The notes under the pieces were generated by a model. The model saw only the letters and a program-made list of their open reading frames with translations. It was not told the DNA's origin and did no database searches. A stretch of 64,000 nt of DNA from Pseudomonas guariconensis (GTDB taxonomy: Bacteria > Pseudomonadota > Gammaproteobacteria > Pseudomonadales > Pseudomonadaceae), in the NCBI RefSeq assembly GCF_015680235.1, contig NZ_JADLJL010000022.1, positions 21,907 to 85,906 on the forward strand. The letters are read 5' to 3'. A program made the position numbers and the translations under genes. This document shows positions 52,243-60,726 of the stretch, in pieces (position 1 is the first letter of the stretch; every line of letters begins with the position of its first letter).

Positions 52243-52575
52243 ATGAGCAGCCAGAACGACGATATCAGCAGCAGTGTCCTTCGCCAGATGAAAGATGGCG
52301 GTTTCGATTTCACCCGTATCCACCCAATCGAGTTCTACGCCGTGTTCCCCGACGAGGCGGCCGCCCGGCGCGCGGCTCGGCAATTTCGCGGAGAGTCCGT
52401 CAGTGCCCAGGTCTGCGAGTTGGACGACGGTGCCTGGTACCTGGAGCTGAGCAAGGTGATGTACGCCACCTACCGAGGAATCGGCGCCTTCGAAGAGGCG
52501 TTCGAGCAGCTGGTCTCGCCGTTTGGCGGTGAGGTGGAAGGCTGGGGCGTCAAGCAGGAACGCCCGGTGGCTTGA
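52243..52575 (+). CDS. rraB: ribonuclease E inhibitor RraB
   Basis: A 110-residue protein of the RraB fold: acidic start, HPIEFYAVFPDEAAARRAA near residue 27, YLELSKVMYATYRGI near 66 and GGEVEGWGVKQ at the end. RraB binds RNase E and changes which mRNAs are cut. GCAGGAGG lies before ATG 52243. It converges with the cytochrome gene, six bases apart. Confidence 0.87.
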   Translation: MSSQNDDISSSVLRQMKDGGFDFTRIHPIEFYAVFPDEAAARRAARQFRGESVSAQVCELDDGAWYLELSKVMYATYRGIGAFEEAFEQLVSPFGGEVEGWGVKQERPVA

Positions 52576-52581
52576 TTCTAT

Positions 52582-53388
52582 TCAGGGTTTGCGCTTGGCC
52601 ATATGCGCCAGGTAGGCGATCAGGTCGTCCAGCGCCTGATCGTTCAGCACGCTCGGTGCAAACCCCGGCATCCGCGCCTGGGGCCACTGCCGCAGGCTTT
52701 GTGGGTCGCGGATATAGCGCCGCAGGAACCCCGGCTGGAAATACTCGGTAGGGTTGTAGGGCACGTTCAGGTCCGGGCCGAACTGCGCATCCCCCGCGCC
52801 ATTGAGCCGGTGGCAGGCCAGGCAGTTCTGTTGGAACAGGGCGAAGCCACGGCGCACCGGGTCGTCCGCCGGCAGTGCGGGGTCGGGCAGCAGGGCAGGG
52901 AAGCGTATCTGCACCGGGGCCAGGCGGCGGATCGTGGCGATCTGGAACGGCCATTGTTCGGGGCGAATGCCGCTGGCCTGGGGGTTGGTCCATACCAGGT
53001 AGAACGGCCCGGCGCTTGGATTGCCGTCGCCCAGGGCCGGCCAGGGCTTGGCCGGGTCTTCCACGGCCAGCCACGCCTGTGCCGGCCCGCTTTGCAGCAA
53101 GGGCCCGGCGGGCATCTCGGCAGCGAAGCCATCCAGGGCCACGGCTTGCAGGTGATCGTTCGCCGTCACGCCCTCGAGCAGTACGTTCAGCGGCACGGCG
53201 CGGTAGAGCATTGGGCGTTTATAGGACACGTCCTGGTCGATGCGGATATCCCGGGCCTGCGGGTGGGTCAGCAACTCGGCGCTTTGCCATTGGCGCGAGC
53301 GCTCACCCAGTTCCAGGTGCAGTTGCGCCGCCGACAGCGGCAGGCAGAACAGGAGTGTCAGCAGGGCGAGGCAGCGACGCATGGGCAA
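52582..53388 (-). CDS. periplasmic mono-haem cytochrome c with sulfite-oxidase-like N-domain
   Basis: A 268-residue exported protein: signal peptide MPMRRCLALLTLLFCLPLSAA, a ~150-residue N-terminal domain resembling molybdopterin-binding-domain-like proteins (LNVLLEGVTANDHLQAVALDGF), and a C-terminal cytochrome c with CLACH near residue 187 and methionine ligand in ARMPGFAPSVLND. It should shuttle electrons in the periplasm; partner unknown. ATG 53382 is an alternative start. Confidence 0.85.
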   Translation of the reverse strand: MPMRRCLALLTLLFCLPLSAAQLHLELGERSRQWQSAELLTHPQARDIRIDQDVSYKRPMLYRAVPLNVLLEGVTANDHLQAVALDGFAAEMPAGPLLQSGPAQAWLAVEDPAKPWPALGDGNPSAGPFYLVWTNPQASGIRPEQWPFQIATIRRLAPVQIRFPALLPDPALPADDPVRRGFALFQQNCLACHRLNGAGDAQFGPDLNVPYNPTEYFQPGFLRRYIRDPQSLRQWPQARMPGFAPSVLNDQALDDLIAYLAHMAKRKP

Positions 53389-53449
53389 TCTCCAACCGGT
53401 CAGGGGTGGCAGATTACCTGTGCGGTGCCTGCAATGGCCACGGCTGCTT

Positions 53450-53545
53450 TCATCCGAACAAGCGTGTCAGGTTCGGCAGGATGAGCAGCAAAGTCGTGGC
53501 GAAGAGAATGAGCCCAGCTTGGCGTACTTTTGGTTGTTTGATCAT
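53450..53545 (-). CDS. possible 31-residue single-helix membrane protein
   Basis: The frame gives MIKQPKVRQ, a hydrophobic helix AGLILFATTLLLILPNLT and RLFG. AAGAAGGCGG stands seven to ten bases before the ATG. Basic N-terminus plus one helix is a common small-protein layout. The family is not recognised. The 367-base gap beyond it, to 53912, holds only a GTGCCAGCTCGCTGGCA hairpin near 53754 and no convincing gene. Confidence 0.45.
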   Translation of the reverse strand: MIKQPKVRQAGLILFATTLLLILPNLTRLFG

Positions 53546-53912
53546 GGCGGACCGCCTTCTTGTTGTTATTCCTGAATAGCCCTTGGCTTCCTTGTCTCGC
53601 TTCGGGTCGATCACGACGGCGTACACGGTACGCCGGTCCTGCATGCCTCTTTTTTTCTGGATATACAACCAACAGTAGGGGGTACGTCATCCCTGTTTCA
53701 GAACCCTTTGTTCTATTGGTTTTTGAATTGATTCATTTCGTTTATGAGGCCATGTGCCAGCTCGCTGGCAAGCTCTGGCTAGACAGCTGCGCTCCTTGCG
53801 CCGTACCGCTTGAAATTCGTGACCGTTCGTCAGAGCATCCTACTTGCTTGTACGGGGCTTTCGCGTCAGTCTCTACAGCAAATTCCCACACACGTCGTTC
53901 AGGACTATCCCT

Positions 53913-54647
53913 ATGTCGTTACGCATCTGCATCCTGGAAACCGATGTCCTGCGACCGGAGCTGACCGCGCAGTATCAGGGCTACGGAAGGATGTTCGAGC
54001 AGCTGTTCTCGCGTCAGCCGATCGCCGCCGAGTTTCGCGTGTACAACGTGATGAACGGCGAGTACCCGCCCGAAGGGGAAACCTTCGATGCCTACTTGGT
54101 GACCGGCAGCAAGGCCGACTCGTTCGGTGCGGACCCGTGGATCCAGACGCTCAAGGCGTACCTGCTCAAACTGTACGAACGTGGCGAGAAGTTGCTGGGC
54201 GTGTGTTTCGGCCACCAGGTGCTGGCGCTGGTGCTCGGCGGCAAGGCCGAGCGGGCGGGCCAGGGCTGGGGCCTCGGGATCCATCGCTACTCGTTGGCGG
54301 CCCATGCGCCGTGGATGGACCCTGAGGTTTCCGAGTTGACCCTGCTGATCAGCCATCAGGACCAGGTGACCGAGCTGCCCGAAGGCGCCACGGTGATCGC
54401 TTCGAGCGATTTCTGCCCCAACGCGGCTTACCACATCCGCGATCAGGTGCTGTGCTTCCAGGGCCACCCTGAGTTCGTCCACGAATATTCCCGCGCCCTG
54501 CTCGATGCACGCCAGGATGTGTTGGGGGACGAGGTGTACCAGCGGGCCATCGCCAGCCTGTCGGAGGAGCACCAGGGCGACCTGGTGGGCAAGTGGATGC
54601 TGCGCTTCATCGGGCATTCGGACAAGGCCAGCGAACACGCCGCGTAA
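53913..54647 (+). CDS. class I glutamine amidotransferase-like protein
   Basis: A 244-residue single-domain GATase. GVCFGHQ (residues 96-102) has the nucleophile Cys98, and the catalytic His-x-Glu is in FQGHPEF near residue 190. It belongs to the GuaA-like stand-alone group, whose members hydrolyse gamma-glutamyl amides; partner or substrate unknown. ATG 53913 is chosen by homology of MSLRICILETD; a longer form from 53844 lacks a ribosome site. Confidence 0.88.
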   Translation: MSLRICILETDVLRPELTAQYQGYGRMFEQLFSRQPIAAEFRVYNVMNGEYPPEGETFDAYLVTGSKADSFGADPWIQTLKAYLLKLYERGEKLLGVCFGHQVLALVLGGKAERAGQGWGLGIHRYSLAAHAPWMDPEVSELTLLISHQDQVTELPEGATVIASSDFCPNAAYHIRDQVLCFQGHPEFVHEYSRALLDARQDVLGDEVYQRAIASLSEEHQGDLVGKWMLRFIGHSDKASEHAA

Positions 54648-54661
54648 GCGCATGCCTGCCA

Positions 54662-54779
54662 TGGCCCAATCGCCGGCAAGCCGGCTTCCACAGAGACCGT
54701 GCTATCCCTGTGGGAGCAAGAGGCCGTGCTATCCCTGTGGGAGCCGGCTTGCCGGCGATTGGGCCGCGCAGCGGCCCCT
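54662..54779. repeat. REP pair with internal 27-bp tandem repeat
   Basis: CCCAATCGCCGGCAAGCCGGC and GGGAGCCGGCTTGCCGGCGATTGG enclose two copies of CCGTGCTATCCCTGTGGGAG at 54697 and 54724, a 27-base tandem duplication. Confidence 0.85.
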
Positions 54780-55749
54780 ATAGCCAACCCGAGCGCTTGA
54801 AGCTGGCATACAACGCCGTACAGCCAACCCCGATCACTCCCAGCACCCCGAAATACCCGTAATGCCACCCCAGCTCCGGCATATTCTCGAAGTTCATCCC
54901 ATAGATCCCGGCAATGGCCGTGGGAAACGCCAGGATCGCCGCCCAGGCCGCGAACTTGCGCTGCACGATGCTCTGCCGCGAGGCTTCGAGCAGCATGCCG
55001 ATCTCGATGGTCTGGCTGGCGATGTCGCGGATGCTGGCCAGGTCTTCCATTTGCCGGGTGACGTGGATCTGCACATCGCGAAAATACGGGCGCATGTTCT
55101 TGTCGATGAACGGGAAGCTCAGGCGCTGCAGTTCCTCGCTGACTTCCACCATGGGCGCCACGTAACGGCGCAGGCGCAGGATGTCGCGGCGTAGGCTGTG
55201 CAGGCGCTGGATGTCCTCTTCGCGCAGTGAATTGCTGAGCACGCTCTGTTCGAGCTCCTCGATCTCGCCGTGGATGGCCTCGCTGACCGGCTGGTAGTTC
55301 TCGGTGACGAAGTCGAGCAGGGCATAAAGCACGAAGTCCTCGCCATGCTCGAGCAGGAGCGGGCGTGCTTCGCAGCGCTGACGCACCAGGGCATAGGACT
55401 TGGAGTGGCCGTTGCGGCAGGTGATGATGTAGCCAGCACCGGCGAAGATATGGGTTTCGATGAATTCCAGCTTGCCCTCATGGCGCACCGGCGAATAGGT
55501 GACGATGAACAGCGCATCGCCGAAGGTCTCGAGCTTCGGTCGGCTGTGCTTTTCCAGCGCATCCTCGATGGCCAGTTCGTGCAGGCCGAACTGGCGCTGC
55601 AGGTTGGCCAGCTCCTCGGCGTTGGGCTCTTCCAGGCCGATCCAGACGAAGTGCCCAGGCTTGCGCGCCCATTCGCTGCCTTCGTCGATGCTGATATTGG
55701 TGACCTTCCTGCCGGCGCTGTACACCGCCGACGCCACGACTCGCCCCAT
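54778..55749 (-). CDS. corA: magnesium/cobalt transport protein CorA
   Basis: A 323-residue CorA/2-TM-GxN channel. A large cytoplasmic domain precedes two C-terminal helices; YGMNFENMPEL near residue 285 carries the selectivity GMN and the MPEL loop. Imports Mg2+ down the membrane potential. Start at 55749 (MGRVVASAVYSAGRK) follows GTAACC-type sequence; longer in-frame starts (e.g. MAKVALWPY) run into REP-derived sequence. Confidence 0.93.
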   Translation of the reverse strand: MGRVVASAVYSAGRKVTNISIDEGSEWARKPGHFVWIGLEEPNAEELANLQRQFGLHELAIEDALEKHSRPKLETFGDALFIVTYSPVRHEGKLEFIETHIFAGAGYIITCRNGHSKSYALVRQRCEARPLLLEHGEDFVLYALLDFVTENYQPVSEAIHGEIEELEQSVLSNSLREEDIQRLHSLRRDILRLRRYVAPMVEVSEELQRLSFPFIDKNMRPYFRDVQIHVTRQMEDLASIRDIASQTIEIGMLLEASRQSIVQRKFAAWAAILAFPTAIAGIYGMNFENMPELGWHYGYFGVLGVIGVGCTALYASFKRSGWL

Positions 55750-55824
55750 GGTTACCCGCTTCTTCGATTGAACACCCGCTACAGCTTGGGCTGTGTAGGG
55801 CCATAGAGCAACTTTTGCCATGCG

Positions 55825-55913
55825 GGCGCCATCGCGGGGCAAGCATGCGCAGAGCCTGTAGGGAAGATGCAGGCCCGTCGTGGGAGCGGGCTTGTCCCGC
55901 GATGGGGCCGGCG
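55825..55913. repeat. REP pair, one unit truncated
   Basis: GCCATCGCGGGGCAAGCATGC and GTGGGAGCGGGCTTGTCCCGC between corA and the acyltransferase. Confidence 0.8.
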
Positions 55914-55919
55914 CAGGTC

Positions 55920-56651
55920 TCAGCCGTTCGCCAGCTCGCCTTCCATCCGGTCGATGCACTGCTGCATCTGCGTGCGGCATTGCTCGATCAGCGCCGGCAG
56001 GTCCTGCTGGCTCATGCCCGTCGTGGCGATGGGCGGCAGCGAGCGGACGATCACCGTGCGCTGGCGCCAGCTGTTCAGACCCAGGCGCCGGCTGTAGCGG
56101 CTGACGCACACCGGCACGATCGGCACACCGGCCTCGACGGCCATGTGGAACGCACCTTTCTTGAACGCCAGCAACTGCTCGCCCGGGTTGCGGGTGCCTT
56201 CGGGGAAGATCCAGATCGACGTGTCGTCGCGCAGGATGCGCGTGGTCACCTGCATGGCCTTGCGCGCCTGGTAGGCGTTCTTGCGGTCCACCAGCACGTT
56301 GCCGCCGAGCCAGAACAGTTGGCCGAACAATGGAATCCAGCCCAGGCTCTTCTTGCCGATGGCGACCGTGCGCCGGGGCACCACCTGGCCGAGGATGAAC
56401 AGGTCGAAGTTGGACTGGTGGTTGGCGACGATGACGCAGCCCGGCGGCTGGTCCCACAGCGGGCCGACCTCGGCCTTGACCTTGATGCGCATCAGCCAGG
56501 CAGCAGGCAGGCTGTAGAGGCGGGCGAAAACGCGGCTGTTGTCAGGGTTGAACGGGCGGCACAGGCCGATCACCAGGCCTGCCACGCCGACGAACAGGAA
56601 ATGCAGCGCCAGAAGGAGCATGCGAAGCATATAGAGCATGATACGACTCAC
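55920..56651 (-). CDS. 1-acylglycerol-3-phosphate O-acyltransferase (PlsC-like)
   Basis: A 243-residue membrane enzyme: an N-terminal hydrophobic helix (MLLLALHFLFVGVAGLVIGL), the NHQSNFD catalytic motif at residues 77-83 (H-x4-D) and FPEGTRNPGE near 150. It makes phosphatidic acid from lysophosphatidic acid. Pseudomonas has several PlsC paralogues, so the exact substrate is open. Confidence 0.92.
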   Translation of the reverse strand: MSRIMLYMLRMLLLALHFLFVGVAGLVIGLCRPFNPDNSRVFARLYSLPAAWLMRIKVKAEVGPLWDQPPGCVIVANHQSNFDLFILGQVVPRRTVAIGKKSLGWIPLFGQLFWLGGNVLVDRKNAYQARKAMQVTTRILRDDTSIWIFPEGTRNPGEQLLAFKKGAFHMAVEAGVPIVPVCVSRYSRRLGLNSWRQRTVIVRSLPPIATTGMSQQDLPALIEQCRTQMQQCIDRMEGELANG

Positions 56652-56735
56652 ACCAGACAGTCGCGGCGCAGTGTACGGCTGTGCACTGTCTGGGGCAAAC
56701 CTTGGGTGGGCTGCCGGGCGGTAAGGGGCTGGGAC

Positions 56736-57425
56736 TCAGCCCAGGTGCTGCTGGTCCCGCACGATGGCATCGTCCAGGGCATCGAGCAGGCCCTGGCGCA
56801 CCTTGAGCTTGGTGTTCTTGTGCGCCAGCATGTTCAACTTCTTCAGCTCGCGCGCCGCCGCCAGGGCCGCTTCCTGCAACTGTTCGGCCGGCACCACCTT
56901 ATCGAGAAAGCCCGCGTCCACCGCTGCATGAGGGTCGAACACCTCGGCATTGATCACCGAACGGTGGAAGGCCGAGCGCCGCAGGCGGTCGCGCGCCAGT
57001 TCGATACCGGCATGGTGCATGGTCATGCCGATCTGTACTTCGTTCAGGCAGATCTTGTAGGGGCCCTCGACGCCGATGCGGTAATCGGCCGACAGCAGCA
57101 GGAAGGCACCCTTGGCCACTGCGTTGCCTGGGCAGGCGACGATCACCGGGAAGGGGTGGCTGAGCAGGCGACGGGCGAGGGTGGAGCCGGCAGTGACCAG
57201 GTTGACCGCCTCTTTGGGGCCCGAGGTCATGACCTTGAGGTCGTAGCCGCCGGAGAGGATGCCCGGCTGGCCGGTGATGATGACTACGGCGCGCTCGTCC
57301 ACGGCGCGATCCAGGGCGCTGTTGAAGGCGGCGATGACGTCCGGCGAGATGGCGTTGACCTTGCCGTTGTTCAGGGTCAGGGTGACGATGCCGTCTTCGG
57401 CGTGGTAGGTAATCAGCTCGCTCAT
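56736..57425 (-). CDS. crotonase/enoyl-CoA hydratase family protein
   Basis: A 229-residue crotonase-fold protein. TLNNGKVNAIS near residue 14 and GILSGGYDLKVM near 55 form the CoA-binding site and first oxyanion-hole block; GNAVAKGAFLLLSADYRIG near 100 is the second. The usual catalytic Glu pair is not evident at ICLNEVQIGMTMH beyond one Glu, so the reaction may be isomerisation or hydrolysis. Start at 57425 by the ribosome site AAAGGACTCTGCC. Confidence 0.85.
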   Translation of the reverse strand: MSELITYHAEDGIVTLTLNNGKVNAISPDVIAAFNSALDRAVDERAVVIITGQPGILSGGYDLKVMTSGPKEAVNLVTAGSTLARRLLSHPFPVIVACPGNAVAKGAFLLLSADYRIGVEGPYKICLNEVQIGMTMHHAGIELARDRLRRSAFHRSVINAEVFDPHAAVDAGFLDKVVPAEQLQEAALAAARELKKLNMLAHKNTKLKVRQGLLDALDDAIVRDQQHLG

Positions 57426-57648
57426 GGCAGAGTCCTTTGGATGACGTGGCGATGACGTTACCCAGCGCTGGAGCCCAGGTAAAGCGGCAAGGCTGACTGG
57501 CCGGTCAGCGTCTGCGCCGCGCACCTTGCCCTGTCGGGGCAGGGCTGCGACGGCGGGTAAAAGCGCAAGGCAGATTGGCAGCATCGCCCTGGCAGCCCCG
57601 GTTTTGTGGCCGGCAGGCTTAAGCGCATGAAAATTCTGAAAAAAATGC

Positions 57649-57677
57649 TTGCCAAAGGAAAGGGCTTCTACTAAATT
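57649..57677 (+). promoter_or_regulatory. promoter of tRNA-Ser
   Basis: TTGCCA (57649-57654), 17-base spacer, TAAATT (57672-57677), followed by a GC-rich AGCGCGCC discriminator as in stringently controlled stable-RNA promoters. The tRNA begins 38 bases after the -10. Confidence 0.65.
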
Positions 57678-57714
57678 AGCGCGCCTCGACAGGCTGAACT
57701 GCTTGAAGAGATCC

Positions 57715-57804
57715 GGTGAAGTGTCCGAGTGGTCGAAGGAGCACGCCTGGAAAGTGTGTATACGAGAAATCGTATCAAGGGTTCAAATCCCTTCTTCACC
57801 GCCA
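57715..57804 (+). tRNA. tRNA-Ser (anticodon GGA)
   Basis: 90 nt including encoded CCA. Acceptor stem GGTGAAG/CTTCACC, discriminator G, long variable arm (GTGTATACGAGAAATCGTATC region), T-arm GGGTTCAAATCCC. The anticodon loop CTGGAAA gives GGA, reading UCC/UCU serine codons. Confidence 0.97.
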
Positions 57805-57816
57805 CATTCCGCAAGA

Positions 57817-57849
57817 AGCCCCCGCGCTGAAAAGCCCGGGGGCTTTTTG
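57817..57849 (+). terminator. rho-independent terminator of tRNA-Ser
   Basis: Stem AGCCCCCG/CGGGGGCT with a 12-base loop followed by TTTTTGTTTT, 12 bases after the tRNA. Confidence 0.93.
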
Positions 57850-57890
57850 TTTTCCGGGGCCGAGCGCAGGCCCCAAGCCGTGCGATCCCG

Positions 57891-57934
57891 TGTAGGAGCG
57901 GGCTTGCCCCGCGATTGGGCTGCGCAGCAGCCCC
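57891..57934. repeat. single REP unit
   Basis: GTAGGAGCGGGCTTGCCCCG with GGGCTGCGCAGCAGCCC after it, next to the receptor gene's 3' end. Confidence 0.8.
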
Positions 57935-57941
57935 AAAACCC

Positions 57942-60098
57942 TCAGAAACTCACCGACGCCGACAACCGCGCCGTCCTGGGCGCTCCCTGGAACAGGTAGT
58001 TGTCCCCTAGGTAATCCCCCACATCCCGCCAATAACGCTTGTCGAAGAGGTTATCCACCGTCAGCCGCCACACGGTGTCATAGCCACCGATACGCGTGCG
58101 ATACCGGCTGCCGACATCGAACACGGTATAGCCGCCCACCTCGACATTGCCCGCCGAGCTTGCGTACTTGCTGGCGCTGTAGCGCACCCCGCCAAGCAGC
58201 GCCAGGCCAGGCACCGGCAGGCTGTAGTCGGCCTGCAGCGCGGCGCGCAGGCGCGGTACGTTGATTGCCTGGTGCCCTTCGTAGGCGTCGGTATCGCTGT
58301 TCTGCACTCGCGCGCGGATGGCCGCGGCGCTGGCCTGCAGTTGCAGGCGCGAGGTCACCCAGCCGCTGGCGCCCAGTTCCAGGCCGGTGTTCTTCTGCTG
58401 GCCCTGCTGCACGTAGGTGAAACCGTCGCCGTCGGGGCGTGCGTACTGGTAGGCCTGGCGGATCTGGAACAGCGCGGCGCTGAAGCTCATGCCCTGCCAG
58501 TCGTGCTTGATGCCCAGCTCCACCTGATGCGACAGGGTGGGGGCGAGGATCTCGAAACGGTTTTCGGCGAACCAGGGCGCGGTGCCGCCCGCAGACAGGC
58601 CTTTCGCATAGCTGGCGTATACCGTGGTGTCCGGCTGTGGCTTATAGATCAGCGCAGCGTTGGGCAGCAGCTGGTACTGCTGGGTATGGCGGTCGGGAAG
58701 CCCGTTTTCCTTCCAGGTTTTCTCGTCCAGGCGTACTTCGCGGGCACCGATGACGGCCTGCCAGTGTTCGTTGAAGGTGATCCTGTCGCTGATGAACAGG
58801 CCGTACTGGCGGCTGTCCAGGCGGCGTTCGCTGGCGCCGACAGGGGCGCTGGCCGGTGGCACGGCGGGAGCATCGTCATCGATGTTGCCGCTGCCAACGC
58901 CGATGTTGTAATAGGGCCGCTGGTCGAGGGTGCGGCGCTGCGCGCTGGTGCCGACAGTCAATTCGTGGCCCACGCCCAGGGCGTCGAAGCGGCCATTGAG
59001 CATGGCCTGGGCTTCGTCGATGCGCCGGGTGTCGTCCGGGCTGCGGAAGTCGTAGATGTCGTAGTCGCCTTCGGGGCTGAAATAATTGGGTACCGCGGCC
59101 GTGGCGCAACTGGGGGCGCCGTAGCAGCCCCAGGCAAACGCACTGTAGTCATCGATCACCACCTTGCTGCGCGATGCGCTCAAGGTCCCGCTCCAGGCGT
59201 CGTTGAAGCGGTACTCGAACTTTCCGCCCAGGTTCAGCGAATCGTTCTGCACCGGCTTGGCCCAACGCTGGTAGGCCAGGTGGTCGCCCGGGTCGACACC
59301 GTGGGGGACTTCGCTGCCGCCGAGCAATTGGTACCCGGGCACCGAGTACTGCTCGCGGTGCTGGTATTCGACGTCCAGCTGCAGGGTGGCATCGGGGTTG
59401 ATCTGCCAGTCGAAGGCCAGGGAGGCGAAGTCGCGTTTGCCGTCGGCGTGGTCGACGTAGGAGCGGATATCTTCATGGGCCAGGTTGGCGCGCAGGCCGA
59501 ACTGGCGCTCGCTGCCGAACCAGCCGCCCAGGTCGGTGGCCAGGTAGCGCTCGCCTTGTTCGTTGCTCGACACGCTGATGCTGCGCACCTCCTCGGGCCG
59601 CTTGGTCACGTAGTTGACCAGCCCGCCAGGCTCCGACACGCCGCTTTGCAGGCCCGACAAGCCCTTGAGCAGCTCGACCTGCTGCTTGTTCTCCAGGGCC
59701 ACGTTCTGTTCACCGGCGATGGTCTGGCCGTTGATCCGGTAGCTGCTGGCGGCATTGAGCTCGAAGCCGCGCACGTTGAAGTTCTCGTAGTAGCCGACCG
59801 GGGCGTAGCTTTCGCCGACCGAGGCGTCGCTTTGCAGCACCTCGCTGAGCATGCGCACCTGGCGGTCTTCGAGCAGCTGTCGGCTGAACACGCTCACCGA
59901 GGCGGGGGTGTCGAGCAGCGGCGCGGCCTGAAAACCACCCACCTGGGCCTCCCTAGCCTGGTAGCCCTCGTCTTCCTTCACCTGTGTCACGTGCAGTGGG
60001 GCCAGGGTGACGCTGTCGTCGGCCAGGCCCTGGGCGCTGTGCAGGGCAAGGCCCAGGCCAAGCAGGCCGAGGGGCAGGCGGGGGCGAAGCGGGGTCAT
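57942..60098 (-). CDS. TonB-dependent siderophore receptor
   Basis: A 718-residue outer-membrane receptor. Signal peptide (about 1-27), a plug domain with VSVFSRQLLEDRQVRMLSEVLQ near 68 and FNVRGFELN near 109, then a 22-strand barrel ending in F (ARLSASVSF). Layout fits ferri-siderophore receptors of the FhuE/FoxA-like class without an N-terminal signalling domain. No sigma/anti-sigma pair, siderophore synthesis or clear Fur box is nearby. Ligand unknown. Confidence 0.92.
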   Translation of the reverse strand: MTPLRPRLPLGLLGLGLALHSAQGLADDSVTLAPLHVTQVKEDEGYQAREAQVGGFQAAPLLDTPASVSVFSRQLLEDRQVRMLSEVLQSDASVGESYAPVGYYENFNVRGFELNAASSYRINGQTIAGEQNVALENKQQVELLKGLSGLQSGVSEPGGLVNYVTKRPEEVRSISVSSNEQGERYLATDLGGWFGSERQFGLRANLAHEDIRSYVDHADGKRDFASLAFDWQINPDATLQLDVEYQHREQYSVPGYQLLGGSEVPHGVDPGDHLAYQRWAKPVQNDSLNLGGKFEYRFNDAWSGTLSASRSKVVIDDYSAFAWGCYGAPSCATAAVPNYFSPEGDYDIYDFRSPDDTRRIDEAQAMLNGRFDALGVGHELTVGTSAQRRTLDQRPYYNIGVGSGNIDDDAPAVPPASAPVGASERRLDSRQYGLFISDRITFNEHWQAVIGAREVRLDEKTWKENGLPDRHTQQYQLLPNAALIYKPQPDTTVYASYAKGLSAGGTAPWFAENRFEILAPTLSHQVELGIKHDWQGMSFSAALFQIRQAYQYARPDGDGFTYVQQGQQKNTGLELGASGWVTSRLQLQASAAAIRARVQNSDTDAYEGHQAINVPRLRAALQADYSLPVPGLALLGGVRYSASKYASSAGNVEVGGYTVFDVGSRYRTRIGGYDTVWRLTVDNLFDKRYWRDVGDYLGDNYLFQGAPRTARLSASVSF

Positions 60099-60231
60099 GC
60101 GGGCTCCTTGAAAGCGGGCGTGCCGAGGCGGCGGGCGGGCAAAAAGGGCGCCATGGTAGCAGGCACGAAGGCGCCCGGCGCCTGCATTTCACAGGTGCTC
60201 GGCGACTGAAACGATTGGGCGCGAGGAAGAT

Positions 60232-60609
60232 TCAGCTGGCCGGCGTTTTCTGCCGTTTGCGCCAGGAATCGTCGAGCTTCGACCAAGTCTTGCCGTCGGT
60301 GACGGCCATCAGTTTGCGCCCGTCCTTGAACGTCGCCAGGAAGGTGGCTTGTTCTTCCTTGCCGCCCAGCCAGAGCCCCGCCAGCAGGCCGACCGGCCCT
60401 GCCACCAGGGCACCGGCCACGCCCCAGCCCAGGGCGCCGCCCAGGTTGCGGCTGGGCTCCAGGCTCGCAAGCCGAAGGTCCTGGATGCGCGTGAGCGAGA
60501 TGCGCTCGCCGGGGGAGGGGCTGCGCGCGGTCCTGAGCGTGAGCGATCCATTGCGGTACTCGCCTTCACCTTGCAAGAAATCGCCGGATTGCACCGTGAG
60601 CCTTGTCAT
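60232..60609 (-). CDS. hypothetical protein with glycine-rich membrane segment
   Basis: A 125-residue protein: a beta-rich N-terminus (MTRLTVQSGDFLQGEGEYRNGSL), a Gly/Ala hydrophobic stretch (LGWGVAGALVAGPVGLLAG, about 69-87) and a C-terminal domain with DGRKLMAVTDGKTW. It looks like a short membrane-associated protein with a PH-like sensor, function unknown. CAGGACGACACG precedes the ATG. Confidence 0.7.
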   Translation of the reverse strand: MTRLTVQSGDFLQGEGEYRNGSLTLRTARSPSPGERISLTRIQDLRLASLEPSRNLGGALGWGVAGALVAGPVGLLAGLWLGGKEEQATFLATFKDGRKLMAVTDGKTWSKLDDSWRKRQKTPAS

Positions 60610-60726
60610 CGTGTCGTCCTGTCCGGGAAAGGGCTGTGACCTGCGCCTTAATGAGCGCTGTGGCTGCCGGCAAGTCAACGGCCAGGCGACGGAGGGTCTT
60701 CGCGCCCACAACAAAGAGCGTGCAAA

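Noticed and set aside
57715..60098. tRNA-Ser as an integration site for an island starting with the TonB receptor
   Set aside because: No integrase, no repeated tRNA 3' end downstream, and codon use of the receptor is core-like.
60099..60231. Fur box before the TonB-dependent receptor
   Set aside because: No GATAATGATAATCATTATC-like sequence is visible; only a GGGCGCC...GGCGCCC inverted repeat is present.
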